Shown here: piece by piece, positions 1-8,165 of the stretch
How positions within the stretch are numbered: the first letter of the stretch is position 1
How the letters are laid out: the number at the start of each line of letters is the position of its first letter
The notes under the pieces: generated by a model
The model's database searches: none
What the model saw: the letters and a program-made list of their open reading frames with translations, nothing else
What the model was told of the DNA's origin: nothing
Assembly (NCBI GenBank): GCA_934434925.1
Contig: CAKSAC010000016.1
Location: 1-40,540 of the forward strand
Source: an uncultured Eubacteriales bacterium
GTDB lineage: Bacteria > Bacillota > Clostridia > Oscillospirales > CAG-272
Direction: 5' to 3'
Length of the DNA: 40,540 nucleotides
Program-made: the position numbers and the translations under genes

Positions 1-85
1 TTCGCAGTTCGTCTTTGAGTACGTTGCTTCTTTTCTCCCTTTGTTCGGTTTTCAATGTCCGTTTGTCTTTCTTTTTTATTTTTTT

Positions 86-144
86 GCCCGCCGCCCGGGC
101 TTTTTTCATTTTTCTGCCCCTTTTGCCCGCCGGCCGGGCTTTTT
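86..144 (+). terminator. Tandem intrinsic terminators (two similar hairpins)
   Basis: Hairpin one pairs GCCCG (86-90) with CGGGC (96-100) and is followed by six T. Hairpin two pairs GCCCG (125-129) with CGGGC (135-139) and is followed by five T. The two copies are near-identical and presumably end a transcript entering from the left edge. Their stems are only 5 bp, so strength is uncertain. Confidence 0.5.
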
Positions 145-246
145 CTTCTTTTGCCTCGTTTTTTCATGGAATTTAGTCGGAAGTGTGAATTTTCGGCTTG
201 CTTTTACAGCAAAATGATGAAAATTTTCATGCCTTTTTTCCGCGCC

Positions 247-275
247 TTGACAAGAAAAATAAAAACATGTATAAT
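247..275 (+). promoter_or_regulatory. Sigma-A promoter of the MBG lipoprotein gene
   Basis: Perfect -35 TTGACA (247-252) and perfect -10 TATAAT (270-275) with a 17-nt spacer. The expected start near 282 gives a leader of about 130 nt before the ATG at 415. Confidence 0.85.
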
Positions 276-414
276 ATATATAAGCAACTTTGCGCACAGG
301 CTTTTTGCGTTGTCTTTTGCGTCTTTTGAAACAACGGCTTTGCAAATCGCCCGGTTAGGTGCTTTCGGTTTGGTTTTTGTAGTATTCCATATAAAAAACA
401 GAAGGAGATATTAT

Positions 415-2805
415 ATGAAAAAGAAACTGCTTCTTTGCCTGATTGTCATACTGGCTGTTTGTTGCTGTTTTCTTTGTGCGTGTAACCTTTGGGGCAACGA
501 TACCACCACGACTGCCGAGGTTACGTTCAAAGATAAAACCGTTACCTATAACGGCGAAAAGCATGAACCCGAAATCAAATTGCCCGACGGCGTGACGGCG
601 ACGTATACGATTAAAAAGGACGGCGCGCCCTTTACCGGGGATATGATCGATGCCGGCGTGTATACCGTTACCGCTACGTTTGCGGTTCCGAGCGGCGCAA
701 CGCCGATTGCCGACCGTACAGCCACCCTTACGATCAACCGCGCCAAGGATCAGATCGGGGCCGACGTTTCGGTTTCCGATGTGACATTGCCGTGCAACGG
801 CGCGTATCAGCGGTTCCCGGATGCGGCGATCAGCGGGTTGCCGGAAGGAGTCGTTGCCATCATGAACGGTACGCCTGTCCGCAACGCGGGTGAATCCTCC
901 CGCTGGACGATTTCCTTCGCATACTCCGATCCCGTAAAGGCCGCCAACCGCGAGATTGTCGGTACAAAAGAAGCCCTTTTACAGATTGAAAAAGGCACGC
1001 TGGATATGAGCGACGTGAAGTTTGAAGATAAAACCGTGCCGTATAACGGTTCTGCCGTGACGATTACCGTGACCGGAACCCTTCCGAAAGGCGTTTTTGT
1101 GAGCTATACCGCCAACACGCTGAACAAGGTCGGCAGGACAGAGGCTACGGCCAAATTCAAACTGTCGGATGAATTGGCGCGCAACTACAAAGCAATCGAA
1201 CCGATGAAGGCGGTTCTGACGATTGAAAAGGGAACCGTCGATATGACCGGCGTCACGTTTGACGGTCTTTCTGCCGACTGGGTCGAAGGCGGGAGAGCGA
1301 TTGTTGTAAACGGATACAACCACTTGAAAGCCATCGAGGGCATCGTCTATACGATTTCAAAGCCGGACGGAAGTGATCCGAAGCCAGGCAACCGCGCGAC
1401 CGAACCCGGCGAGTGGAAAGTCACCGCGCACTTCCAGGTCAATACCGAATTGTGGAATCAACCGGCCGATATGACCGCCACGATTTCTCTGCGGGCGCTT
1501 GTCGATCTTTCCGGCGTCCGCTGGGGATATACGGAGGGGGATACCGAACTGCCTTATCTTGGCGCAATCCAGCATGACGGAACCGCAAAGACCGTGAAAC
1601 TCCTCGGTCTGCCTGCCGGTGTAACGGCTACCTATTCGGGTATCACGACGGCGACCGAAGCCGGGACCTACACGGCAGAAGCGACGCTCTCTTCCTCTGC
1701 CGAAGGTGCCGCTCTTCCCGAAAGTTCCAAAAAATGGAAACTTACGTGGGAAATTTCCGCAAACGTGGTTGACCCTGAAACCGTAGCAGGACTTCGCTTT
1801 GTCGATGCGTCATTCCCGTATGACGGGAACGCTCATCGCATTTTCCTGGCCGACTCGACCGGAACCGAAGTTACCGCCATAACCGGCGTCAAAAAAATTC
1901 AGTACAGCGTTGTGGACTCGTTGCAGGAAATCTGTGATTATACAAAGTTAATCAACGGTGGTGTCTATACCATCACGGTCAGCTTTGAAATGGAAGAAGG
2001 GTACGGTCAACTTGCCGCCAAGCAGGCAAAACTGACGATTGAAAAAATCAATCTTGCACTTTCGACGCTGTTTGTTGACAAAGAATTTGTGTACAATACG
2101 CTGGAACAGAAGATCGATGCTCCGGAAGGACCGTTGCCGGAGGGGGTTCGTGTGGTATATACGAACAATGCCCGCACCAATGTCGGCGAACAGACGGTAA
2201 CGATTACCTTCCAACTGACCGGCGATGCCCGCAAGAATTACAATACGCCGCCGGAAATCACACGCATTTTGAAGATTACCCCCAAAGAGATTTCCGCAGG
2301 TACAATCGCGTGGAATTACAAAGCACCCTTCACATACACCGGCGAAACATATACCATCGAGCTGACCGGCCTTGACGCAAATCTTTCGGTTACATACAGT
2401 GGCACATACTCGGCGAAAAACGCCGGTATTTATACCGCGAATGCGACAATCACCTGCTCCGACCAAAACTATTTGTTCAATGGCGGAGAGGAATATGTTG
2501 TCACTCCCTGCGAGTGGACCATCAAGAAGGCGATCATCGATAAAACGCAGATCAAATGGGATTATACGGGGCCGTTCTTCACCAATGGCGAAGAAGTAAA
2601 GACGGTCTCCATCATCGGCTGCCCCGATACGCTGGAATTCACCAAGGAAGGAACCTGGAGTGCAACCGCAGAAGGCCAATATAAGGCCATTGCCAAATTC
2701 ACATGCAAGGATCCGGCCAATTATGAGTGCGAGGCGTTCAACATGGAGCTGTCCTGGGCCATCGTTTCCGAAAACTGGTCCGGCATCATTGTTCCCAAAG
2801 TTTGA
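415..2805 (+). CDS. Secreted lipoprotein made of MBG/Ig-like repeats
   Basis: Encodes 796 residues. The start at 415 is chosen because a strong ribosome binding site (GAAGGAG, 401-407) lies just upstream and the product then begins with a classic signal peptide (KKK, hydrophobic core, lipobox L20-C21-A22-C23). After a short Thr-rich linker come about nine degenerate repeats of roughly 75-90 residues. Typical features of each are a strand like FKDKTVTYNG, a turn with LPEGV or LPAGV, then an AGxYT-AxAxF strand and a closing LTIxK or LTWEI strand. This pattern matches MBG-type, immunoglobulin-like bacterial surface domains. No catalytic motif or cell-wall sorting signal is present. It is probably a membrane-anchored extracellular adhesin or scaffold; the ligand is unknown. 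Confidence 0.8.
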   Translation: MKKKLLLCLIVILAVCCCFLCACNLWGNDTTTTAEVTFKDKTVTYNGEKHEPEIKLPDGVTATYTIKKDGAPFTGDMIDAGVYTVTATFAVPSGATPIADRTATLTINRAKDQIGADVSVSDVTLPCNGAYQRFPDAAISGLPEGVVAIMNGTPVRNAGESSRWTISFAYSDPVKAANREIVGTKEALLQIEKGTLDMSDVKFEDKTVPYNGSAVTITVTGTLPKGVFVSYTANTLNKVGRTEATAKFKLSDELARNYKAIEPMKAVLTIEKGTVDMTGVTFDGLSADWVEGGRAIVVNGYNHLKAIEGIVYTISKPDGSDPKPGNRATEPGEWKVTAHFQVNTELWNQPADMTATISLRALVDLSGVRWGYTEGDTELPYLGAIQHDGTAKTVKLLGLPAGVTATYSGITTATEAGTYTAEATLSSSAEGAALPESSKKWKLTWEISANVVDPETVAGLRFVDASFPYDGNAHRIFLADSTGTEVTAITGVKKIQYSVVDSLQEICDYTKLINGGVYTITVSFEMEEGYGQLAAKQAKLTIEKINLALSTLFVDKEFVYNTLEQKIDAPEGPLPEGVRVVYTNNARTNVGEQTVTITFQLTGDARKNYNTPPEITRILKITPKEISAGTIAWNYKAPFTYTGETYTIELTGLDANLSVTYSGTYSAKNAGIYTANATITCSDQNYLFNGGEEYVVTPCEWTIKKAIIDKTQIKWDYTGPFFTNGEEVKTVSIIGCPDTLEFTKEGTWSATAEGQYKAIAKFTCKDPANYECEAFNMELSWAIVSENWSGIIVPKV

Positions 2806-2823
2806 ATGAAATAGCAGAAGCGA

Positions 2824-2857
2824 CCGTTCCCGGCAGTAACGCCGGGAACGGTTTTTT
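2824..2857 (+). terminator. Intrinsic terminator of the MBG lipoprotein gene
   Basis: An 11-bp perfect stem (CCGTTCCCGGC, 2824-2834, with 2841-2851), loop AGTAAC, then six T. Confidence 0.9.
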
Positions 2858-2860
2858 CGT

Positions 2861-2888
2861 GAAAATAAAAAGCCGCCGGGCCGGCGGC
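2861..2888 (-). terminator. Intrinsic terminator of the regulator-aminotransferase operon
   Basis: Read on the minus strand, GCCGCC pairs with GGCGGC (2872-2888) and is followed by TTTTTATTTT. It lies about 100 bases past the aminotransferase stop codon. Confidence 0.7.
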
Positions 2889-2987
2889 AAGGGTAAGAGC
2901 AGGCAGAAGTCCTTTCGGTGGCATTGCGCCGACCCGGCGGCAAGGGCGGGGCAAGGGCAGACGGAAAAGCGGCAAATACCGGTCGGT

Positions 2988-4154
2988 TCAAAGCGAAGAG
3001 ATAAACTTTTCGATCCGGTCCAGCGCTATTTCAAGATGATTCATGGAGTAGGCATAAGAAATACGGGCGTATCCTTCGCCACAGGAGCCGAAGGCGGTGC
3101 CGGGAACGATTGCACAACGCGCTTCGTGCAACAGGCGTTCACAGAATTCTTCGCTTGAAAGGCCGTATTGTCCGATGCGGGGGTACATATAGAAAGCGCC
3201 TTCCGGCTCAAAGCATTCCATACCGAGATCGTTGAGCCCGCGATGAAGAAAGATACGCCGCCGGTCGTATTCCGCGCGCATCATCTCAATATCCTCATCG
3301 CCGTTTTTGATGGCTTCCAGCGCGGCAAACTGGCTGACTGTCGGCGCGCACATGATGGCATACTGATGGAGTTTCAGCATTTGGCGGGAAATCGGTCTGG
3401 GGGCGGCGATATACCCGAGCCGCCATCCGGTCATGGCATAGGATTTGGAAAAACCGCTGGCGAGGATTGTGCGCTCCCACATATCGGGAATCGAGGCAAT
3501 CGAGGTGTGCGGGCGGCCGTATGTAAGTTCTGCATAGATTTCATCGGAGAGGATCATGACATTGGTTGGCCGGAGAACGGCGGCAAGCGCTTCAAGCTCT
3601 TCATGCGTCAGGATAGCGCCGGTCGGGTTGTTGGGATAGGGGAGAACCAGCAATTTCGTGCGGGGCGTGATGGCAGAAGCCAGACGGTCCGGCGTCAGTT
3701 TGAAGTTGTCTTCCGGCCGGGTCTCAAGCAGGACGGGCGTACCGCCGGCCAGCGTGACAAGCGGCGCATAGCAGACAAAGGAGGGAACCGGAACAATGAC
3801 TTCATCCCCGGGATCAAGCAGGGCGCGGATGCCCATGTCAATGGCTTCGCTCCCGCCGACGGTCACACAGATCTCCCGCGCCGCGTCGTAACACAGTCCG
3901 AACCGGCGGGAAAGATACTCCGCAATCCCGTTTCGCAATTCGTCGAGACCGGCGTTGGAGGTATAATAGGTCTTCCCCTTTTCCAGACTGCTGATGGCGG
4001 CTTCACGGATATGCCAGGGCGTCACAAAGTCGGGCTGGCCTACCGTGAGAGCCACAACATCCTGCATCCCTACCAGCATATCAAAAAACTTCCGTATGCC
4101 GGACGGTTGAAGAGAGGATACCCGCTTTGAAAGAATCGAATCGTAAGAGATCAT
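2988..4154 (-). CDS. PLP-dependent class I/II aminotransferase (AlaT/AspC-like)
   Basis: 388 residues, the usual length for fold-type I aminotransferases. It transfers an amino group between an amino acid and a 2-oxo acid using pyridoxal phosphate in the cytoplasm. Visible landmarks: VGQPDF near 38-43, cofactor-binding GGSEAID at 100-106, PNNPTGA at 174-180, SDEIYAE at 203-209, and the Schiff-base lysine K237 in SGFSKSYAMTGWRLGY. Its ATG overlaps the TGA of the upstream Lrp-type gene (4151-4154), so the two are probably translationally coupled. Bacillus subtilis has a similar AlaR-AlaT pair, so an alanine or related transaminase under its own Lrp-type regulator is a reasonable guess. The actual substrate is not determined by the sequence. 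Confidence 0.9.
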   Translation of the reverse strand: MISYDSILSKRVSSLQPSGIRKFFDMLVGMQDVVALTVGQPDFVTPWHIREAAISSLEKGKTYYTSNAGLDELRNGIAEYLSRRFGLCYDAAREICVTVGGSEAIDMGIRALLDPGDEVIVPVPSFVCYAPLVTLAGGTPVLLETRPEDNFKLTPDRLASAITPRTKLLVLPYPNNPTGAILTHEELEALAAVLRPTNVMILSDEIYAELTYGRPHTSIASIPDMWERTILASGFSKSYAMTGWRLGYIAAPRPISRQMLKLHQYAIMCAPTVSQFAALEAIKNGDEDIEMMRAEYDRRRIFLHRGLNDLGMECFEPEGAFYMYPRIGQYGLSSEEFCERLLHEARCAIVPGTAFGSCGEGYARISYAYSMNHLEIALDRIEKFISSL

Positions 4155-4630
4155 ATCAAGTCATTTTCCCTTTCATCGATTTCATCCGTTGCAAAGAAAA
4201 TGTCATTTTCTTTATATTTTTTCAGGATAAAATGCGTACCGGTGGAAAGCACCATTTCCTGCGAAGAAAGTTTTTCTCCGACAAAAAACGCCACCTCGTT
4301 CAACGTACGACCTTCCACCACAACGGAAAAATCAAAACCGCCGGACATCAGATAAATGCTTTTCACTTCCGGATAATTTCTGATTTTTTGCGCAAATTTG
4401 TCATAGGCATAGGCTCCCCGATGGTCGATCTTAATTTCAATCAGCGCACGGACAGGCTCTTCCCCTGCCTTTTCCCAATCGATCAGGGTACGCCGGCCGA
4501 GGATCACGCCGTCTTTTTCCCATTGTCCGAGCATGGCACGCAATTCTCCGACTTCTTTATGGTACATACGCGCCAACGTTTCCGGCGTGAGGGTTGCGTC
4601 TTTTTCAATCGCTTTCAATATAGAATTCAT
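4151..4630 (-). CDS. Lrp/AsnC family transcriptional regulator
   Basis: 159 residues. Start at 4630 chosen because GGAGG lies 7 nt upstream; a 19-residue extension in the same frame has no ribosome binding site and overlaps the promoter. The N-terminal 55 residues fit a winged helix-turn-helix (LTPETLARMYHKEVGELRAML). The rest is an RAM/AsnC-type ligand-binding domain (VRALIEIKI, VKSIYLMSGGFDFSVVVEGR). The family forms octamers that sense amino acids. The 4-nt ATGA overlap with the aminotransferase suggests it senses that enzyme's substrate or product and controls the operon. Confidence 0.88.
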   Translation of the reverse strand: MNSILKAIEKDATLTPETLARMYHKEVGELRAMLGQWEKDGVILGRRTLIDWEKAGEEPVRALIEIKIDHRGAYAYDKFAQKIRNYPEVKSIYLMSGGFDFSVVVEGRTLNEVAFFVGEKLSSQEMVLSTGTHFILKKYKENDIFFATDEIDERENDLI

Positions 4631-4658
4631 GAGATTCCTCCGGAAAAGTTTTTCATTC

Positions 4659-4687
4659 AGTGTAGCAAAAAAATGTTTTTTTGTCAA
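4659..4687 (-). promoter_or_regulatory. Promoter of the Lrp-aminotransferase operon
   Basis: On the minus strand, TTGACA (4682-4687) and TACACT (4659-4664) are separated by 17 nt. The box pair lies about 30 bases upstream of the Lrp ATG and back-to-back with the promoter at 4735-4763. Confidence 0.75.
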
Positions 4688-4734
4688 GTGATACGGAATA
4701 TTCGGCTAAAATATGAACAAAATAAAAATAAAAT

Positions 4735-4763
4735 TTGACAAACCCGATAAGAAGGTGTATAAT
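4735..4763 (+). promoter_or_regulatory. Sigma-A promoter of the GNAT-like gene
   Basis: Perfect TTGACA (4735-4740), 17-nt spacer, perfect TATAAT (4758-4763). The ATG follows at 4805. Confidence 0.85.
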
Positions 4764-4804
4764 ATAGCGGATATGCGAGACTTTCAATCTGAAAGGGAGG
4801 ACAT

Positions 4805-5938
4805 ATGATCGTTGTCAAGGAAGTGAAGACGAAGCGGGAATTACGCGCTTTTGTGCTTTACCCTCAAAAATTATATAAGGATTGCCCGCAGTTTGTCCCT
4901 TCAATGTACGGAGACGATATATCAAACTGGAACCGTAAAAAGAACCCCGCTTTTTCGTACTGCGACGCCAAATGCTTTCTGGCCTATCGCGGGAAAGAGA
5001 TCGTCGGCCGTATCGCCGCGATTCTCAGCCGTAAAGCCAATGAAAAATGGGGAACAAACCGGATGCGCTTTTCCCAGGTAGACTTTATCGACGACCCGGA
5101 GGTTTCCGACAAACTTTTTGAAACGGTGGAGAATTACGCCCGGGAGATGGGGTGTGATGAAATACACGGACCGCTCGGATTTTGCGATCTGGACCCCGAA
5201 GGCATGCTGGTGGAAGGGTACGAGCGGCGGAATATGTTCATTACATATTATAACTACCCTTACTATATCGAACATATGGAACGCCTCGGGTATCTGAAAG
5301 CCGTTGACTGGATGGAATACAAGATATTTACGCCGAAACAAGGCAGCCGCGAAGCCGCCATGCTGGAAAGAGTCTCCAGCCATGTGATGAAGGCAAACAA
5401 TCTCCATGTCGCCAATATCCGACATCAATCACAGTACAAGCCGCTGGTCGAGAAGGTTTTTCAGCTGGTGAATATCGCGTATGCGCATCTGTACGGTGTG
5501 GTGGAGTTGAATGATCGGCAAGTCAAACGTTATGCTAAAAAATTCGCGCCGCTTGTGAATCCGAAGTATACTTGCTTTATTATGGATGAACAGGAGAACA
5601 TGGTGGCCTTCGGCGTGACGGCTCCCTCCATGGCCGCCGCACTCAAAAAAAGCCATGGTCGCCTTTTCCCCTTCGGCTGGTTAGGGGTCCTGCGCGCGCT
5701 CCGCAGGAACAATGCGCTGGATATGTTCCTGATCGCCGTGCATCCCGAAATGCAGACAATCGGCGTTAATGCCGCCATTTTGAACCATATTATGAAAAAC
5801 GCATGGGAAACCGGGATCGAATACGCAGAAACAGGCCCTCAGCTTGAAACAAATTCCAAGATTCTTTCCCAGTGGAATATCTTTGAAAAGGAACAGCACA
5901 AGCGCCGTCGGTGCTTCATCAAGAAGCTGGATGTGTAA
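4805..5938 (+). CDS. GNAT-fold acetyltransferase-like protein (YghO type)
   Basis: 377 residues with a strong ribosome binding site (GGGAGG, 4795-4800). The N-terminal segment (KEVKTKRELRAFVLYPQKLY) and the Asn/Lys-rich stretch after it resemble the large GNAT-related proteins annotated as YghO or simply N-acetyltransferase. A GNAT-like fold is suggested by FLAYRGKEIVGRIAAIL (residues about 59-75) and, at the C-terminus, FLIAVHPEMQTIGVNAAILNH followed by YAETGPQLETNSKI, where an acetyl-CoA pocket would lie. The canonical Q/RxxGxG/A loop is not clear, so activity is unproven. It is monocistronic, between its own promoter and a terminator. The substrate is unknown. Confidence 0.7.
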   Translation: MIVVKEVKTKRELRAFVLYPQKLYKDCPQFVPSMYGDDISNWNRKKNPAFSYCDAKCFLAYRGKEIVGRIAAILSRKANEKWGTNRMRFSQVDFIDDPEVSDKLFETVENYAREMGCDEIHGPLGFCDLDPEGMLVEGYERRNMFITYYNYPYYIEHMERLGYLKAVDWMEYKIFTPKQGSREAAMLERVSSHVMKANNLHVANIRHQSQYKPLVEKVFQLVNIAYAHLYGVVELNDRQVKRYAKKFAPLVNPKYTCFIMDEQENMVAFGVTAPSMAAALKKSHGRLFPFGWLGVLRALRRNNALDMFLIAVHPEMQTIGVNAAILNHIMKNAWETGIEYAETGPQLETNSKILSQWNIFEKEQHKRRRCFIKKLDV

Positions 5939-5955
5939 AAACTGCCGGAACGATT

Positions 5956-5995
5956 GCCGCAAACAGGAGTCAGGAGCCTGCTTGCGGCAGTTTTT
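5956..5995. terminator. Bidirectional terminator between convergent genes
   Basis: GCCGCAAACAGG (5956-5967) pairs with CCTGCTTGCGGC (5977-5988) with one mismatch, then AGTTTTTA for the plus strand. An outer AAAACTGCCG/CGGCAGTTTT pairing supplies a T-tract on the minus strand for the protease gene. Confidence 0.75.
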
Positions 5996-6010
5996 ATACG
6001 CTTTTTCCGG

Positions 6011-6688
6011 TTATTTCATTTCCCGTAACGCATGCAAAGCGTCGCCAATCCCGCCTACCGCGTCGATCAGACCGCAGTCTACCGCTTCCTGCCCTTCCAG
6101 CACCGAGCCGATGTCATTGGCCAAAATGTCGGTGCGGAGCATAATCCCGCGCAGGGTTTCGGCATCAATACGCGAATGCGACGAAATAAAGCGGAGAATG
6201 CGGTTCTGCATTTTTTCAAGATAATCGAAACTCTGATACACTCCGATCACCAGTCCGCTTGTCCGAACGGGGTGGACCGTCATGGTCGCGCTCGGAACAA
6301 TGAAACTCTTTTTCGCCGCGACGGCCAGCGGTACGCCGATTGAATGCCCACCCCCCAGCACGACCGAGACGGTGGGTTTTGTGAGCGACGCGATGACTTC
6401 GGCCATGGCAAGCCCGGCTTCCACATCGCCGCCGAGCGTGTTCAGCAGAATGAGGATTCCCTCGATCTCATCGCTTTCTTCCAGCGAGATCAGTAAGGGG
6501 ATCAGATGATCGTATCGGGTGGATTTCTGGTTCCCGTCCAGAATGGTGTGTCCTTCGACCTGCCCGATGATATTGACGCAGAAGAAGCGTTCGCGCGCGT
6601 TCCCCGCTTCCACACTGCCGAGTTCTTTGATGTCTTCCCGCAAGGCCTCTTTTTTTTCTTCCTGCCCGTCTTTTCTGTCATCTGACAT
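6011..6688 (-). CDS. tepA: ClpP-like serine protease, translocation-enhancing protein TepA family
   Basis: 225 residues. Start at 6688 chosen for GGAGG 8 nt upstream; the longer reading has no such signal. After a charged N-terminal tail (residues 1-34) comes a ClpP/crotonase fold: GILILLNTLGGDVEAGLAMAE (78-97), the nucleophile elbow GGGHSIG with S116, and the catalytic histidine H139 in MTVHPV. This is the arrangement of Bacillus subtilis TepA (YmfB), reported to influence protein export; family members are cytosolic. It has no signal peptide and no Clp-ATPase neighbour. Substrates are unknown. Confidence 0.85.
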   Translation of the reverse strand: MSDDRKDGQEEKKEALREDIKELGSVEAGNARERFFCVNIIGQVEGHTILDGNQKSTRYDHLIPLLISLEESDEIEGILILLNTLGGDVEAGLAMAEVIASLTKPTVSVVLGGGHSIGVPLAVAAKKSFIVPSATMTVHPVRTSGLVIGVYQSFDYLEKMQNRILRFISSHSRIDAETLRGIMLRTDILANDIGSVLEGQEAVDCGLIDAVGGIGDALHALREMK

Positions 6689-6750
6689 CGATGTTCCCTC
6701 CTTCGGAATGATTTTCTTGTAGTTTTTCCGAAAATCTTTGGTTTTACTCA

Positions 6751-6779
6751 TTTACAACGACAAGAATATGTGGTACAAT
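6751..6779 (+). promoter_or_regulatory. Promoter of the pduL-GGGtGRT operon
   Basis: TTTACA (6751-6756), 17-nt spacer, TACAAT (6774-6779). The start near 6786 leaves a leader of about 55 nt to the pduL ATG. Confidence 0.7.
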
Positions 6780-6841
6780 ATTCAAGGTATGAGTTTTGTC
6801 GATTCAAGATGAATTTCAAACTTCAGACAAGGAGAAAGAGT

Positions 6842-7405
6842 ATGAAGATTTTGGTTGAAACCTCTGCCCGTCATGTTCATCTGACGCAGGAGGCAGTGGA
6901 GACGCTTTTCGGCGCCGGCCACGAACTGACAAAAAAGAAAGACCTGAGCCAGCCCGGGCAGTTTGCCTGCGCCGAGAAAGTTACGATCATCGGGGAAAAA
7001 GGGCAGATCACGGCCAGCGTGTTGGGGCCTGTCCGTGCGGCCAATCAGGTGGAACTTTCCCTGACCGATGCGCGCACGGTCGGTGTGCGTGCGCTCGTCC
7101 GCGAGAGCGGGGATATTGCGGGAACCGCCGGCATCCGTCTTGTCGGGCCTGCCGGTGAAATCGAACTGAAAGAAGGCGTGATAGCGGCACAACGCCACAT
7201 CCATCTGACCCCTGCCGACGCGGCGGCTGCCGGTCTTGCCGACAAGCAGATCGTTTCGGTGAAGCTGGACACGCCCCGCCCCCTGATTTTCGGCGGTGTG
7301 GTCGTCCGTGTGAGCGAAAAATTCGCCCCTGCCATGCATATCGATACCGATGAATCAAACGCCGCCTGCGCCTCTGGCGAGGTCTTTGGCGAAATTCTGG
7401 CCTGA
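6842..7405 (+). CDS. pduL: PduL-type phosphate acyltransferase
   Basis: 187 residues. The ATG at 6842 is chosen because the promoter lies at 6751-6779, GGAG is present upstream and the family begins at this point. It interconverts acyl-CoA and acyl-phosphate. The two halves each carry the family's zinc-binding motif: ARHVHLT (H11, H13) and QRHIHLT (H119, H121). The N-terminal encapsulation peptide of microcompartment PduL is absent, and no shell genes are nearby, so it is probably a cytosolic phosphotransacetylase making acetyl-phosphate for ATP generation. It is first in a run with the NifU-like and GGGtGRT genes (39-nt gap to the next). Confidence 0.88.
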   Translation: MKILVETSARHVHLTQEAVETLFGAGHELTKKKDLSQPGQFACAEKVTIIGEKGQITASVLGPVRAANQVELSLTDARTVGVRALVRESGDIAGTAGIRLVGPAGEIELKEGVIAAQRHIHLTPADAAAAGLADKQIVSVKLDTPRPLIFGGVVVRVSEKFAPAMHIDTDESNAACASGEVFGEILA

Positions 7406-7444
7406 GAACAATCATCCAAAGACGGATAGGATAGGAGAAGGAAT

Positions 7445-8152
7445 ATGAGCAAATGTAAGTATGCAATGAGTACCGAAGTGACCGGTATGTGTACCGTTGC
7501 CCAAGGGCCGAATCACGGCCCCGCCCCGTTGCCCGAAGAAGGCAAATGGGTAAAGGCACGGAAAATCGAGGACATCTCCGGCTACACGCACGGGGTGGGC
7601 TGGTGCGCTCCTCAGCAGGGAGCCTGCAAACTTTCCCTGAACGTCAAGGAAGGCGTGATTCAGGAGGCGCTGGTCGAAACGATCGGTTGCTCCGGCATGA
7701 CCCATTCCGCCGCCATGGCGGCGGAAATCCTGCCCGGCAAAACGATTCTGGAAGCCCTGAATACGGACCTTGTCTGTGACGCAATCAATACCGCTATGCG
7801 GGAGCTGTTTTTGCAGATCGTGTACGGTCGTACCCAGTCGGCATTCTCGGAAGGCGGCCTGGTTATCGGTGCCGGTATGGAAGACCTCGGGAAAGGTGCG
7901 AGAAGCATGGTCGGCACGATGTACGGCACCCGTGAAAAGGGTGTGCGGTATCTGGAAATGACCGAAGGATATTGCACCAGGATGGCGCTGGACGCAGAAG
8001 ACCAGGTAATCGGATATGAGTTTGTTTCTCTCGGCAAGATGACCGATTTTATCAAGAAGGGCATGGAGCCGAACGAAGCCTACGAAAAGTCCCGGGGTAC
8101 ATACGGCAGATTTGATGAGGCGGTCAGATATATTGACCCCCGCAAAGAATAA
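7445..8152 (+). CDS. NifU/IscU-like iron-sulfur scaffold of the GGGtGRT pair
   Basis: 235 residues with the ribosome binding site AGGAGAAGG. The central part resembles an IscU/NifU N-terminal fold: VETIGCSGMTHSAAMAAEILPGKTILEAL (about 78-107) matches the IscU cysteine loop and following helix. Further cysteines lie near the N-terminus (KCKY, GMCT, GWCAPQQGAC), in LVCDAIN and in GYCTRM. Proteins of this form are annotated as iron-sulfur scaffolds and are habitually found immediately upstream of a GGGtGRT-family gene, as here (13-nt gap). No cysteine desulfurase is in the window. Cluster binding and the recipient are inference. Confidence 0.8.
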   Translation: MSKCKYAMSTEVTGMCTVAQGPNHGPAPLPEEGKWVKARKIEDISGYTHGVGWCAPQQGACKLSLNVKEGVIQEALVETIGCSGMTHSAAMAAEILPGKTILEALNTDLVCDAINTAMRELFLQIVYGRTQSAFSEGGLVIGAGMEDLGKGARSMVGTMYGTREKGVRYLEMTEGYCTRMALDAEDQVIGYEFVSLGKMTDFIKKGMEPNEAYEKSRGTYGRFDEAVRYIDPRKE

Positions 8153-8165
8153 GGAGGAAAGAACG

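Larger units (their letters stand above)
1..414. other. Leader region with no gene
   Basis: No convincing coding sequence is visible. The first 80 bases are T-rich without a recognisable ORF. Two similar GC-rich hairpins follow (86-106 and 125-144), then a consensus promoter (247-275) and an untranslated leader of roughly 130 bases running to the ribosome binding site of the lipoprotein gene. I saw no known riboswitch fold in that leader. Confidence 0.6.

Noticed and set aside
1948..2991. 347-codon open frame on the minus strand
   Set aside because: Antisense to the MBG lipoprotein gene and across its terminator, with low-complexity composition.
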